Positions 31,662-40,609 are shown, numbered from the stretch's first letter. The stretch: 64,000 bases of DNA from Methylosinus sp. Sm6 (GCF_019802345.1 NZ_JAINDZ010000014.1:58104-122103); one strand, 5' to 3'. Translations and numbers: made by a program. Notes: generated by a model from the letters alone, not told the origin.

Positions 31662-32138
31662 CTAGACGGGCGCCGCCGGCTTGGCGAGCTGCGCGGCGCG
31701 GGTCGCCTGCTCGCGGCTCGGCACCATGACCCAGGCTTCGCCGTCCAGCACCACCTTGCCGTCGACGAGGCATTCGCAATGCAGCCGCGCGCGGCGGCCC
31801 TTCTCGATCAGCTCGACGATCTCGACCACCACATGGATCACGTCGCCGATCTTCACCGGAGCGCGGAAATTCAGCGTCTGCGACAGATAGACCGCGCCGG
31901 GGCCGGGCAGATACATGCCGATCACGGTGGAGATCAGCGAAGCCGTGTAGAGGCCGTGAACGATGCGCTCGCCGAAGCGCGTCTTGCTGGCGAAGTGGTC
32001 GGAGAGATGAATCGGATTGCGGTCGCCGGAGAGATCGGCGAAGGCGATGACGTCGTCGTCCATCACCGCCTTCATCAAGGTCTCGCGCATCCCCAGGCTG
32101 AGGTCTTCGAAATAATAGGTCTTGAAGGGGGTCGACAT
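31662..32138 (-). CDS. MaoC-family hot-dog hydratase/dehydratase
   Basis: A 158-residue single hot-dog protein with the (R)-specific hydratase signature: DRNPIHLSDHFASKTRFGERIVHG contains the catalytic Asp and His. The C-terminal strand region is VDGKVVLDGEAWVMVP. Such enzymes hydrate trans-2-enoyl-CoA to (R)-3-hydroxyacyl-CoA, feeding polyhydroxyalkanoate or side pathways such as mesaconyl-CoA. No adjacent gene fixes the substrate. It has its own promoter region of about 55 bp against the HAD gene downstream of which it lies. Confidence 0.85.
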   Translation of the reverse strand: MSTPFKTYYFEDLSLGMRETLMKAVMDDDVIAFADLSGDRNPIHLSDHFASKTRFGERIVHGLYTASLISTVIGMYLPGPGAVYLSQTLNFRAPVKIGDVIHVVVEIVELIEKGRRARLHCECLVDGKVVLDGEAWVMVPSREQATRAAQLAKPAAPV

Positions 32139-32194
32139 CGTCGTTCACCGGCCGAAGGGTTGTCGCAGAAGAGGTTTCGCCGCGCTGACCCCTT

Positions 32195-33103
32195 CTACCA
32201 CACCAGAATAGAGGTCATTGCAACCGGTTTGACATGGGCGCGCGCAAAAAGCTCGCCGAGCGCCGCGCGGTCGAGCCGGCGCTCGCCCCCGGGGAACAGC
32301 TCGTCCCGGTGGACGCCGTCCAGCAGGAACAGGCTGTCCAGCCCGGCCCGGGCGGCCCCCGCGAGATCGGTGGCGACGCCGTCCCCGACCGCCAGAATCC
32401 GCGAGCGGCCGACCGCCGCGCCGGCGAGGCGGGCGAGGCTCTCGGACGCGGCCGCATAAATTTCCGGATGCGGCTTGCCGGCCATCGCCACCTTGCCGCC
32501 CAGCGCCGCATAGCGCTCGGCGAGCGCTCCGGCGCACCAGACCAGCTCTCCGCCGACGCCGACGACAATGTCGGGATTGGCGCAGAGCATGGTGAGATCG
32601 CGCGCCTTCATGGCGGCGAGCGTCGCCGCGTAATCATCGGGCGACTCGCGCCGCTCGTCCACGAGGCCGGTGCAGACGACATAATCGGCTTCTTCCAGCG
32701 GAACGAGGCGCAGCTCGCCGTCCATGAGCCGCCGCGCCGCCTCGAACAGGCCATTGTCGCGCGGCGGGCCGAGCTGATAGCAGGCCTGGCCGCGTCGGGC
32801 GATCATGCCGAGCATGGTCAGCTGACCGGCGCTGACGAGATCGTCATAGGCGGCGCGGGGGAGGCCGAGCCGGTCGAGCTGGCCGCGCACCTCCTCGCTC
32901 GGCCGCGAGGCGTTGGTGATCAGCACCACCTTGCCGCCCGCGGCCCGGTAGCGCTCGAGCGCGGCGGCGGCGGCGGGAAAATGCGAGCGGCCGTCGATCA
33001 GCACGCCCCAGACGTCGCAAAACAGCGCGTCATAGCGCGGGGCGAGCTCGGCGAGTCCGGAAATCAACGGAACCGACGCCGCGTCGGGAACAGGGCTGCT
33101 CAA
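32195..33103 (-). CDS. HAD-superfamily class IIA hydrolase (TIGR01459 type)
   Basis: A 302-residue phosphatase. Motif I is LFCDVWGVLIDGRSHFP; ITNASRPSEEVRGQLDRLG and CANPDIVVG follow; motif IV is ILAVGDGVATDLAGAARAGLDSLFLLDGVH. These fit the NagD-like class IIA subfamily found in Alphaproteobacteria. The start is likely the TTG at 33103, 17 bp after the carbonic anhydrase stop and preceded by GAGG; the frame is open far upstream inside that gene but in non-homologous sequence. Substrate unknown. Confidence 0.85.
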   Translation of the reverse strand: MSSPVPDAASVPLISGLAELAPRYDALFCDVWGVLIDGRSHFPAAAAALERYRAAGGKVVLITNASRPSEEVRGQLDRLGLPRAAYDDLVSAGQLTMLGMIARRGQACYQLGPPRDNGLFEAARRLMDGELRLVPLEEADYVVCTGLVDERRESPDDYAATLAAMKARDLTMLCANPDIVVGVGGELVWCAGALAERYAALGGKVAMAGKPHPEIYAAASESLARLAGAAVGRSRILAVGDGVATDLAGAARAGLDSLFLLDGVHRDELFPGGERRLDRAALGELFARAHVKPVAMTSILVW

Positions 33104-33120
33104 TCCTCGCGCCTCTCGAG

Positions 33121-33834
33121 TCAGATCCGCGGCTCGGCGAAGGCCGCCGCATGAGCCTGCGCCGCCACCTGCCGAAATTCGCCCGAGGCTTCGTCCAGCG
33201 CCAGGAGACGCCCGTCGAGCACGCCGAAATAGGCGCCGTGCAGCTGCAGGTAATGGCGCTGCTCGAGCGTGCGCACCATCGGAAAGCTGCGCAGATTGCG
33301 AAGGCCCTGCTTGATCGACTCGAAGGCCAGCCGCTCCACATAATCCGAGGTGAGCGGCTCGGGCATGGCGCCGGCGCGCTCGGCCGCCGGGGCGAGCAGC
33401 TTGATCCAGCTGCCGATGAAATCGCCGGGCGACAACGGCCGCGTATAGGGATCGGCCTGGCTCTCGGCATAGGCGCGCACGCCGCCGCATTGGGCATGGC
33501 CGAGCACGACGACATGCTGCACCTTGAGCGCCATCACCGCATATTCGAGCGCGGCCGAGGTGCCGTGGTATTGATTGTCGGGCGCATAGGGCGGCACGAG
33601 ATTGCCGACATTGCGGATCACGAATAATTCGCCGGGTCCGGCGTCGAAGATGGCCTCGGGCGCGACGCGGGAGTCGCAGCAGCCGACGACCATTGTCCGC
33701 GGGCGCTGGCCGTGCTCGGCGAGCTCCAGAAATCGCTGCCGCTCGTCGCGGAAGCGCCCGGCGAGGAAGGTCTCATAGCCCTCGGCGAGATGCTTCGGCA
33801 GCAGATCCGTGGCGGCGGCGCCGGTTTCGTCCAT
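33121..33834 (-). CDS. Beta-class carbonic anhydrase
   Basis: A 237-residue zinc enzyme interconverting CO2 and bicarbonate. Zinc and active-site residues are visible in CCDSRVAPE (Cys52, Asp54, Arg56 of the CxDxR motif) and GHAQCGG (the HxxC motif). It is cytoplasmic. In a serine-cycle methylotroph it would supply bicarbonate for PEP and acyl-CoA carboxylases, but that link is inference. It is first of a minus-strand pair with the HAD gene. Confidence 0.95.
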   Translation of the reverse strand: MDETGAAATDLLPKHLAEGYETFLAGRFRDERQRFLELAEHGQRPRTMVVGCCDSRVAPEAIFDAGPGELFVIRNVGNLVPPYAPDNQYHGTSAALEYAVMALKVQHVVVLGHAQCGGVRAYAESQADPYTRPLSPGDFIGSWIKLLAPAAERAGAMPEPLTSDYVERLAFESIKQGLRNLRSFPMVRTLEQRHYLQLHGAYFGVLDGRLLALDEASGEFRQVAAQAHAAAFAEPRI

Positions 33835-33879
33835 TCTCGTTCCTGACTTCGCGCCGGCGCTCTAGACTTCTCGCTTTTG

Positions 33880-33927
33880 AGCGAATTCTGATCGATCGAA
33901 CGACTCCGTCCGATCGGAAAGCGCTCT
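33880..33927. repeat. Two-hairpin intergenic repeat, copy 2 (right half only)
   Basis: AGCGAATTCTGATCGATCGA through AAAGCGCTCT matches the right half of copies 1 and 3 with two substitutions (C for T in the hairpin arm and in the loop). The left 16-bp hairpin is absent; only a TCTAGA-containing remnant precedes it at about 33860. It lies between the divergent carbonic anhydrase and CoA-ester lyase genes. Confidence 0.8.
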
Positions 33928-34005
33928 GCGAGGGCGATGGCGCTCCGGCCTCGCGTCCTTTATTGTGGAGCCGAACCGACGACGCAAGGGGAGAATGACG
34001 CCGCC

Positions 34006-34863
34006 ATGATGTCACGATTGCGACGCAGCATGCTGGCCATGCCCGGATCGAACGCGCGGGCGCTGGAGAAGGGCAAGTCGCTGGCGGCCGACGTGCTGAT
34101 GTTCGAGCTCGAGGACGGCGTCGCCGAGAGCGCCAAGGAGATCGCGCGCGAGCAGGTCGCCGCCGCGGTGAAGGGCGGCGGCTATGGCGCCCGCGAGATC
34201 GTCGTGCGCGTCAACACTTTCGATTCGCCCTGGTATGCGGCCGATATCGCCGCCGTGGCGCCGGCCGGGCCGGACGCCATCGTCATTCCCAAGGCGAACA
34301 GCCGCGAGGATATTCTGCGCGCCGCGCGCGACATCGCCGCCGCCGGCGCGCCCGCGCGCACGGCGCTCTATGCGATGATCGAGACGCCGCGCGCGATCTT
34401 CGACATCGAGAAGATCGCCTCCGCCGCCGCCGAGGCGCCTCTTTCGGCCATGGTGCTCGGGCCGAACGACATCGCCAAATCGACCCGCGCCCGGCTGACG
34501 CCCGGCCGGCCGGCGCTGCTCTCCTGGCTCTCGTCCGCCGTGCTCGCCGCGCGCTTGCACAACGTCGACATCATCGACGGCATCTATAATGATTTCAACG
34601 ACGCCGAAGGGCTGCGGCGGGAGGCCGAGCAGGGCCGCGACCTCGGCATGGACGGCAAGATGCTGATCCATCCCTCGCAAATCGCCATCGTCAACGAGGC
34701 GTTCGCCCCCTCGGCCGCGGAGATCGACTTCGCCCGCAGAATCGTGGAGATTTTCGACGCGCCGGAGAACGCCGCGTCCGGGGTGGCGCAGATCGACGGC
34801 CGCATGGTGGAGCGTCTGCATCTCGACGGCGCCCGCCGCACGCTGGCGCTCGCCGGGGCCTGA
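34006..34863 (+). CDS. CitE-like CoA-ester lyase (HpcH/HpaI aldolase fold)
   Basis: A 285-residue protein with RSMLAMPGSNARALEKG, MFELEDGV (metal-binding Glu and Asp), VIPKANSREDIL, MIETPRAIFDIEKI and LGPNDIAKSTRAR. Near the end, MLIHPSQIAIVNEAF is the family hallmark. Members are malyl-CoA or citramalyl-CoA lyases, or related thioesterases. A serine-cycle malyl-CoA lyase is usually longer (about 320) and clustered with other cycle genes, so this is likely a paralogue such as a citramalyl-CoA lyase. The start is the ATG at 34006 with an AAGGGGAG upstream. Confidence 0.8.
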   Translation: MMSRLRRSMLAMPGSNARALEKGKSLAADVLMFELEDGVAESAKEIAREQVAAAVKGGGYGAREIVVRVNTFDSPWYAADIAAVAPAGPDAIVIPKANSREDILRAARDIAAAGAPARTALYAMIETPRAIFDIEKIASAAAEAPLSAMVLGPNDIAKSTRARLTPGRPALLSWLSSAVLAARLHNVDIIDGIYNDFNDAEGLRREAEQGRDLGMDGKMLIHPSQIAIVNEAFAPSAAEIDFARRIVEIFDAPENAASGVAQIDGRMVERLHLDGARRTLALAGA

Positions 34864-35006
34864 TGTTCGAATGCGAGCCGGATGGCTCGCGGTCCAGTCG
34901 CCGCCTTGGACCGCGCCTTCGGCTCGCTGCAATGGCGCGCAGCTCCGGATGTTTCGCCTTCCGACGGGCTCGGCTATAAGTAAAGCGCGGCGAGGAGCTC
35001 CCCGAA

Positions 35007-36521
35007 ATGGCGCAAGACCCGAAAGACCCCGAAACGCGAGGTTCCGGAGCCGCAGATGCGACCGACGCCGGCCGCCCGGCGGTCGACTCGCCGGCCGAGG
35101 CGCCACTCGTCGAGCCAGCAAATTCGGCGCCGCTCGAGGCGTCTGTGGCGCCGCCACGGCGAAAGAACCGCCTCCTTCTGACCTCCGCGGTGGCGGTCCT
35201 CGGCCTCGCCGCGACCGCCGGCTCGATCGCGGCCTATCGGTTCCGCGACAAGCACGAGAAGCTCGCGGCCTTCGCCGCCCTCGTCGACGACTATTCCGCA
35301 AGGCCTGAGAAGCTCGTCGCCTCGCTGCGCGAAACCAGCGTGAAATGGCTCGGCGACGCCGCGCGGCCGACCAAAAAGCCGCCGGCGCCCGAGCCCAGGC
35401 GGGTGGAGCCCGATCGGGTAGAGCCCAAGCAGCAGGTCGAGGCGAAGATCGAGTCCCGGCGCGAGGCCGAAGCCAAGCCTGACGCCAAGCCTGCCGAGCC
35501 CGAGACGAATAATGGCGAGCGAATCACCTGGTCCGCGCCGCCGACCTCTGCTCCGCCGCCGCCGCCGCCGCCGCGGCCCGCCGCCCTGACGCCGCCGCCC
35601 GTGGCCCCCGCTCCGGAGCAGCCCCCCAAAGCAGTCGCCGCCGCGGCCCCGGAAATCGACGCGAGCGCTCGCGCGGCGGAAGTCGAGGCGCTGACGAAGC
35701 GGGTCGAGGAGCTGGCGGCGATCGCCCGCTCGGCTCTCGACCTCGCCGAACAGGCGCGCGCCAGCGCCGACGCGAGCGCGCCCAAAGCGAAGACATCCGA
35801 TCAGAGCCCGCCGACGCAGGCGTTTCGCGACCTCGGCGACAATGTGAGCGGGCTCGAGGGCCGGATCGACGAGCTCGGCGACGAGGTCAAGGCGCTGCGC
35901 GATCGGCTCGACGCCCCGAAGGACGAGACCCGCCTGCCGCGCGAGGCGGTCGCCGAGCCGCCGCCAAGGCCGGCGGAGGCGGCCGACGAGCCCAATCCCG
36001 CCGCTCTCGTCGTGATCGCGCATTCTCTGCAGAAAGCGCTGGAGCGCGGCGCGCCCTTCTCCACCGAGCTGGCGGCGCTGGACGCGCAGGGAGCGGACAA
36101 GGACGCGCTCGACAAGCTCGCGCCCGTGGCGGACGCCGGCGCGCCGACGCCCCGGGCGCTCAAGGAGGCCTTTCATCCGCTCGTCAAGAGCATGGAGGCG
36201 GCCGCCGAGCCGAAGCCGGCGACGGAGGAATCGATCTCCGAGCGTCTGCTGCATCACGCCGCCAAGCTGGTCAAAATGAAAGGGCCGGGCGAGGCCGAGA
36301 AGATCGAGATCGCCGATGTCGCGGCGAAGATCGAGCAGGCGCTCGATCATGCCGAGCTCGGCTCCGCGCTCACGGCCTTCGCCGACCTGCCGGAGGAGGC
36401 CAGAGCCGTGGCTCGCGACTGGGAGCAGACGGCGCGCCGCCGGCTCGAGGCCGAGAGCGCCGCCGCCGCCATTCTGTCGAGCGCGATCGCGCAGCTCGGC
36501 AAGCCCAAGAGCAAGAGCTGA
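35007..36521 (+). CDS. Mic60/mitofilin homologue (COG4223 family)
   Basis: A 504-residue protein with an N-terminal cytoplasmic tail (1-54), one membrane helix (about 55-77, LLLTSAVAVLGLAATAGSIA) and a Pro/Ala/Glu-rich spacer including PPPPPPPRP (about 110-220). A coiled coil follows at about 225-310, then a C-terminal helical domain (about 400-504, with LLHHAAKLVKM, KIEQALDHAEL and ARDWEQTARRRLEAE) that fits the mitofilin signature. Alphaproteobacterial members are the relatives of mitochondrial Mic60 and bend or tether inner-membrane invaginations. The hemY gene follows at 14 bp, the usual neighbour. hemC and hemD, often upstream, are absent here. Confidence 0.8.
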   Translation: MAQDPKDPETRGSGAADATDAGRPAVDSPAEAPLVEPANSAPLEASVAPPRRKNRLLLTSAVAVLGLAATAGSIAAYRFRDKHEKLAAFAALVDDYSARPEKLVASLRETSVKWLGDAARPTKKPPAPEPRRVEPDRVEPKQQVEAKIESRREAEAKPDAKPAEPETNNGERITWSAPPTSAPPPPPPPRPAALTPPPVAPAPEQPPKAVAAAAPEIDASARAAEVEALTKRVEELAAIARSALDLAEQARASADASAPKAKTSDQSPPTQAFRDLGDNVSGLEGRIDELGDEVKALRDRLDAPKDETRLPREAVAEPPPRPAEAADEPNPAALVVIAHSLQKALERGAPFSTELAALDAQGADKDALDKLAPVADAGAPTPRALKEAFHPLVKSMEAAAEPKPATEESISERLLHHAAKLVKMKGPGEAEKIEIADVAAKIEQALDHAELGSALTAFADLPEEARAVARDWEQTARRRLEAESAAAAILSSAIAQLGKPKSKS

Positions 36522-36535
36522 GGACCCCACCGACC

Positions 36536-37936
36536 ATGCTTCGCCTGCTCGTTTTCCTCGCGGCCCTCGCCGCCGTGTCCATCGGCCTCCATTGGCTCGT
36601 CGAACAGCCCGGCCACATCATTCTCGAATGGCCCCTCGGCCATGAGTACAAGATCACGCCCGCCGTCGGCGTGCTGGGCGCGATCGGGGCCGTCACGGCC
36701 GCCGTCCTCGCGTCGGCGGTCATCGCCTATTTTTATCGCGCGCCGTCTCTGCTCGCGCGGAGCTCGCGATCCAAGCGCCGCGAGAAGGGCTTTCAGGCGC
36801 TCTCGCGCGGCATCGTCGCCGCCGGCGCCGGCCATGTCGGCGCGGCCAAGAGGGCGTCGCGAGAGGCCGAGAAACATCTGCCCAAGGAGCCGCTCACCTA
36901 TCTGCTGAGGGCGCAGATCGCCCAGCTCGAGGGCGACCGCGTCGGCGCGGAGACCGCCTTCCACGAGATGACGCTGCTGTCGGAGACGCGCCTGCTCGGC
37001 CTGCGCGGCCTGCATATCGAGGCCAAGCGCCGCAATGACGCCGAGGCCGCTCATCTCTTCGCCGATCAGGCGCATCAGCTCGCGCCCGTGCCCTGGGCCG
37101 GCCATGCGCTGCTGGAGCACCATGGCTCCAACGCCAATTGGGAGGAGGCGCGCGTCGCCATCGAGGCCAATCTCAAGGCCAAGGCGATCGACCTCCCCGC
37201 CGCGCAGCGCCTGCGGGCCGTGGTCGAGACCGCTCTCGCGATGGAGAAGCAGGTCGATTCGCCGAGCGAGGCGCTGCACCTCGCCCGCCAGGCGGTGAAG
37301 CGCGCGCCGAGCCTGGTGCCGGCGCTGGCGCTGATCGGCCGGCTGCTGGCGCGCCATGGCGACAGCGCCAAGGCGCTGAAGCTGCTCGAAAAAGCCTATG
37401 CCGAAAATCCGCATCCGGACATTGCCTCCGCTTATCTCGACGCCGCGCCGAGCGAATCCAACGCCGAGCGGCTCGCGCGGGTGAAAAAGCTGGCGCTGGC
37501 GGCGCCGAGGGCGACGGAGAGCGGCGTCATCGTCGCGCGCGCGGCGCTGTCGGCGCGGGACTTCGCCACGGCGCGGCGGGCGCTCGCCCCGCTCGTCGCC
37601 GAGGGCCAGACGCCGACCGCTCAAGTGTGCCTGCTGATGGCCGAGGTAGAGGACGCCGAGAACGGGCCGAGCGGGCCGGTGCGCGAATGGCTGGCGCGCG
37701 GCTCGCGCGCGCCGCGCGATCCGGCCTGGATCGCCGACGGCGTGATCTCCCGCAGCTGGGCGCCGGCTTCGCCGGTCACCGGCAAGCTCGACGCCTTCGT
37801 CTGGACGACCCCGCCGGAGCCCATTCGCGGCCCCGCGGAGGATGTCCATGCGGGCATACCCGCCGCCTTTCTCACCCGGCAGGAGCGGCTGCTCGAGGCG
37901 GCGGAAATCGAAGCCGAGAGCGGCGCCGCGGAATAA
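36536..37936 (+). CDS. HemY-domain TPR membrane protein
   Basis: A 466-residue protein with two N-terminal membrane helices (residues 3-22 and about 40-66), then a cytoplasmic or periplasmic alpha-solenoid of TPR-like repeats (about 90-390), for example PLTYLLRAQIAQLEGDRVG and VPALALIGRLLARHGD. This is the HemY N-terminal family (not the protoporphyrinogen oxidase also called HemY). Its role is unproven; it is often linked to haem gene clusters and is paired with the Mic60-like gene. The short 14-bp gap indicates co-transcription. Confidence 0.85.
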   Translation: MLRLLVFLAALAAVSIGLHWLVEQPGHIILEWPLGHEYKITPAVGVLGAIGAVTAAVLASAVIAYFYRAPSLLARSSRSKRREKGFQALSRGIVAAGAGHVGAAKRASREAEKHLPKEPLTYLLRAQIAQLEGDRVGAETAFHEMTLLSETRLLGLRGLHIEAKRRNDAEAAHLFADQAHQLAPVPWAGHALLEHHGSNANWEEARVAIEANLKAKAIDLPAAQRLRAVVETALAMEKQVDSPSEALHLARQAVKRAPSLVPALALIGRLLARHGDSAKALKLLEKAYAENPHPDIASAYLDAAPSESNAERLARVKKLALAAPRATESGVIVARAALSARDFATARRALAPLVAEGQTPTAQVCLLMAEVEDAENGPSGPVREWLARGSRAPRDPAWIADGVISRSWAPASPVTGKLDAFVWTTPPEPIRGPAEDVHAGIPAAFLTRQERLLEAAEIEAESGAAE

Positions 37937-37982
37937 CGCCTGCGGCGGCGCCCCTCGAGGCGCCGGCCGCGCGAGCGATCTC

Positions 37983-38087
37983 TAGAGCATTATCCGATCC
38001 ATTCGGATCGGATAATGCTCCAGGATTCTTTAAGTTTGAGCGAATTCTGATCGATCGAACGATTCCGTTCGATCGGAAAGCGCTCTA
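37983..38087. repeat. Two-hairpin intergenic repeat, copy 3 (full length)
   Basis: The left stem GAGCATTATCCGATCC pairs with its complement across loop ATTC. The right stem CGATCGAACG-ATTC-CGTTCGATCG follows. The ends TAGAGC and GCTCTA are inverted. Compared with copy 1 (8543), the left stem carries compensating changes on both arms and the loop is the reverse complement. It lies between convergent hemY and smr and could act as terminator for both. Confidence 0.85.
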
Positions 38088-38666
38088 ATTGCGCCCGCGG
38101 CCGGCGCGCCGGATTTGCACATAGAGCGCGCCCTCGCCGCCGTGATGGCGCGCCGCCTCTCCGAAGCTCACCACCAGCTCGCGCATCTGCGCGCCCTGCA
38201 GCCACAGCGGCACGAGCCGCCGCAGCACGCCGCCCTCCTCGTTGCGCGCCCCCTTGCCGGTGACGACAATGGCCAAGCGCGCGCCGCTGGCCTGGGCCCG
38301 GCGGAGAAAGGCGACGAGCGCGCTCTGCGCCTCGGCCTGGCGCAGCCCGTGCAGATCGAGCCGCGCCTCCACCTCGAGCGTTCCGCGCCGCAGCTTCGTG
38401 CGGGTGCGATGGTCGATGTCGGCGGGCGCCGGCGCCGGCCGCGGCGGCTTTTTCGGAGGCGCGGGCGCGGCGGAGGGCGGCCGGTCCGCAGCGGCGGTCT
38501 TCGGCGCCGCATCCTCGGCGCCCGAGGCCGGCGAGGACGCCCGCCGGCGGGAGCGTCCGGGCGTCGGCCGCACATCCGCCGTCACCTTGCGCCATAGCTC
38601 CGTCTCTTCGGGCGTCAGACTGCGCGCGCGGCCGCGCCGGGGATCTCGGGCCGGCGGCTCGTTCAC
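38085..38666 (-). CDS. Smr/MutS2-type domain protein
   Basis: A 193-residue protein with a disordered Ala/Pro/Arg-rich N-terminal half and a C-terminal Smr domain (about 95-185) containing LDLHGLRQAEA, VVTGKGARNEEGGVLRR and LWLQGAQMRELVVSFGEAARHHGGEGALYV. Smr domains have nicking or ribosome-rescue endonuclease activity in some proteins. It overlaps the mltA stop by four bases (ATGA). The stop codon lies within the end of repeat copy 3. Confidence 0.88.
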   Translation of the reverse strand: MNEPPARDPRRGRARSLTPEETELWRKVTADVRPTPGRSRRRASSPASGAEDAAPKTAAADRPPSAAPAPPKKPPRPAPAPADIDHRTRTKLRRGTLEVEARLDLHGLRQAEAQSALVAFLRRAQASGARLAIVVTGKGARNEEGGVLRRLVPLWLQGAQMRELVVSFGEAARHHGGEGALYVQIRRAGRGRN

Positions 38667-39760
38667 GGACCGGCCTCCGCGGCCTTCGGCAGCAGCACGA
38701 CGAAATCGGCGGAATGGCGCACGCGGCCGGCCCGCGCGCCGGCCTCGTCGCCCGAGCCGAAGAAGAGATCGGCGCGCGCCGGACCCACTATCGCCGAGCC
38801 CGTGTCCTGCGCGATCATCAGCCGCTCGAATTTCCCCTCGGGAAGCGCGGCGGCGATCCAGAACGGCAGGCCATAGGCCCAGATCGAGCGATCGACGGCG
38901 ATGGAGCGCAATGGCGCAAGCGGCACGCCGGCGCCGCCGATGGGGCCGATGCGCCGCTGCGGCGACTCATCGGCGCGGAAGAAGACGAAGGAGCGATTCT
39001 CCTGCATCAGCAGCGCGCCGGGTTCGCCCGCCCCCGCGCCCATGGCGCGGATCGTCGCCTTCAGCGCGTCGAGCGACATGTCCTCGGCCCGCACGATCCC
39101 TCGCTCGATCAGCAGCCGGCCGATCGACGTATAGGGGCGGCCGTTGCGGCCATCGTAAGTGAACGGCAGCTCGCGCCCGTCGGGAAAGCGCAGGCGCCCG
39201 GAGCCCTGCACTTGCAAGAGGAACAGCTCGACCCGATCGCGCAGAAAGGCGATCGGCCGCAGCGCTCCGGCCTCCGGCCCGTCCTCCAGCGCGCGCCTGT
39301 CGGGATAGGGCTCGAGTCGGCCGTCGGACCGGCGCCGCGCACTGGTCAGCGCCTCGCCGTTCTCGCCCGCGATCGGCGAGTCGTTCAGCGTGACGAGATC
39401 GGACGGGCGCGCCGGGACGGGCGTGCGGAAGCCGTCGTCCGGGGCCGCGCGCGCCGCGATGACGGGCTCGTAATAAGCGGTGACGAAGCCGTTGGCGCGC
39501 ACCCTGTGCGGATGAAAGCTCCGCTCGAAGAACGACCGCGCCGCATCCGCAGACTGCGCCGCCGCATGATCGGCGAGCGCTTCGCGGCAGACGCGCAGCA
39601 GAGCCGCGTCCGGCCCGACGCCCGGCCGCAGGATCGGAACGCCAGCGGCCATCGCATCCGCCGACCGGCGAAAGACGCGAAAGGCCTCGCAAAGATTGTC
39701 CAGGGAGAAGCCGGCGAGCGCGTCGAAGGCGATCGGCTCGAGATCAACGGGCGAACCCAC
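38663..39760 (-). CDS. mltA: Membrane-bound lytic murein transglycosylase A
   Basis: About 365 residues from a GTG at 39760, eight bases after the tim44 stop; an in-frame ATG at 39841 would overlap that gene. The MltA barrel includes NGFVTAYYEPVI and QGSGRLRFPDGRELPFTYDGRNG, and the 3D domain has the Asp-rich AQDTGSAIVGPARADLFFGSGDEAG. It cleaves peptidoglycan glycan strands to 1,6-anhydro-muropeptides in the periplasm. No clear signal peptide is seen with either start, which is unusual and may mean the true start lies elsewhere. Confidence 0.88.
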   Translation of the reverse strand: MGSPVDLEPIAFDALAGFSLDNLCEAFRVFRRSADAMAAGVPILRPGVGPDAALLRVCREALADHAAAQSADAARSFFERSFHPHRVRANGFVTAYYEPVIAARAAPDDGFRTPVPARPSDLVTLNDSPIAGENGEALTSARRRSDGRLEPYPDRRALEDGPEAGALRPIAFLRDRVELFLLQVQGSGRLRFPDGRELPFTYDGRNGRPYTSIGRLLIERGIVRAEDMSLDALKATIRAMGAGAGEPGALLMQENRSFVFFRADESPQRRIGPIGGAGVPLAPLRSIAVDRSIWAYGLPFWIAAALPEGKFERLMIAQDTGSAIVGPARADLFFGSGDEAGARAGRVRHSADFVVLLPKAAEAGP

Positions 39761-39768
39761 GCCCGGCC

Positions 39769-40458
39769 CTAGTGGATCGTTTCGGTCGCGACCAGCTTCC
39801 AATTCGGATCGCGCGAGGAAATATCGCGCGCGAATGTCCACAGATCGGTGATCTCGATCGGCCGCTCGGCGTCGCCTTCGATCACGACGCCGGCGTTGTC
39901 GCGGCGCGCCGAGATCAGCTTCACGGCGAAGCGAATGGTGACCTGCGCCCGGCCGCGCTCGACCTGGGCGTCCTCGACGCCCGCCTTTTCGATCGTCACG
40001 ACCTTGGCCTCGGCCGTTTCGCCGCGCGATTCCCGCGCCGCGATCGCCTCGGCGAAGCTGTCATAAACGTCCTTGGCGAGGAGATTGCGCAAGAGTTCCC
40101 GATCGCCCTTGGCGAAAGCCTCGACCACGAGCTCATAGGCCTTCTTCGCGCCTTCGACGAAGGTCTGGGCGTCGAAGGCGCGATCCGCGGCGGCGATCAC
40201 GTCGAGACCCGACCAGCCCTTGCTGCCCGGCTCGGCGAGACCGTCCCAGCGGTTCTGATTTGCCGGGGGCGGGGAGAAGCCCGGGCCGGGCGGCTGAGGC
40301 GCGAGGCCGATACGTCGGCCGGGAGACGGGAAGCGGCCGGCGGCGGAGTTCTCGCGGTCGGTGCGGACGCCGAGGACCGACCACAATTTCCACACCACGA
40401 AGGCCGCGAGCGCAGCGAGCACGAGGATCGACGGATCAAAAGGTTCATTGGCCGGCAA
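39769..40458 (-). CDS. Tim44-domain protein (TimA-type adaptor)
   Basis: A 229-residue protein read from a TTG at 40458, preceded by GGGAG. The N-terminus has one membrane helix (about residues 9-27, SILVLAALAAFVVWKLWSVLG). The C-terminal domain (about 85-229) is the Tim44-like NTF2 fold, with FVEGAKKAYELVVEAFAKGD, SARRDNAGVVIEGD, and DLWTFARDISSRDPNWKLV near the end. This is the bacterial relative of the mitochondrial import motor subunit. The order tim44-mltA-smr is conserved in Alphaproteobacteria next to fxsA and secB. Confidence 0.9.
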   Translation of the reverse strand: MPANEPFDPSILVLAALAAFVVWKLWSVLGVRTDRENSAAGRFPSPGRRIGLAPQPPGPGFSPPPANQNRWDGLAEPGSKGWSGLDVIAAADRAFDAQTFVEGAKKAYELVVEAFAKGDRELLRNLLAKDVYDSFAEAIAARESRGETAEAKVVTIEKAGVEDAQVERGRAQVTIRFAVKLISARRDNAGVVIEGDAERPIEITDLWTFARDISSRDPNWKLVATETIH

Positions 40459-40567
40459 AGGGCGTCTCCCGGGCGGAAGGATTGTCGCGTATCATGTCGC
40501 AACCCAAATGTCACGAATCAACCCCCGTCGGCGCAGGGTAATCGGGTGAAGGACTACAACCCCATCA

Positions 40568-40609
40568 CCCTCGTCCTGAGGAGCCTGCGAAGCGGGCGTC
40601 TCGAAGGGG
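40568..40609. repeat. REP-like element, inverted copy
   Basis: CCCTCGTCCTGAGGAGCC through GGCGTCTCGAAGGGG is close to the reverse complement of 6220-6260. With 40648-40690 it forms an inverted pair that can fold into a long stem in the tim44-fxsA divergent gap. Confidence 0.65.
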
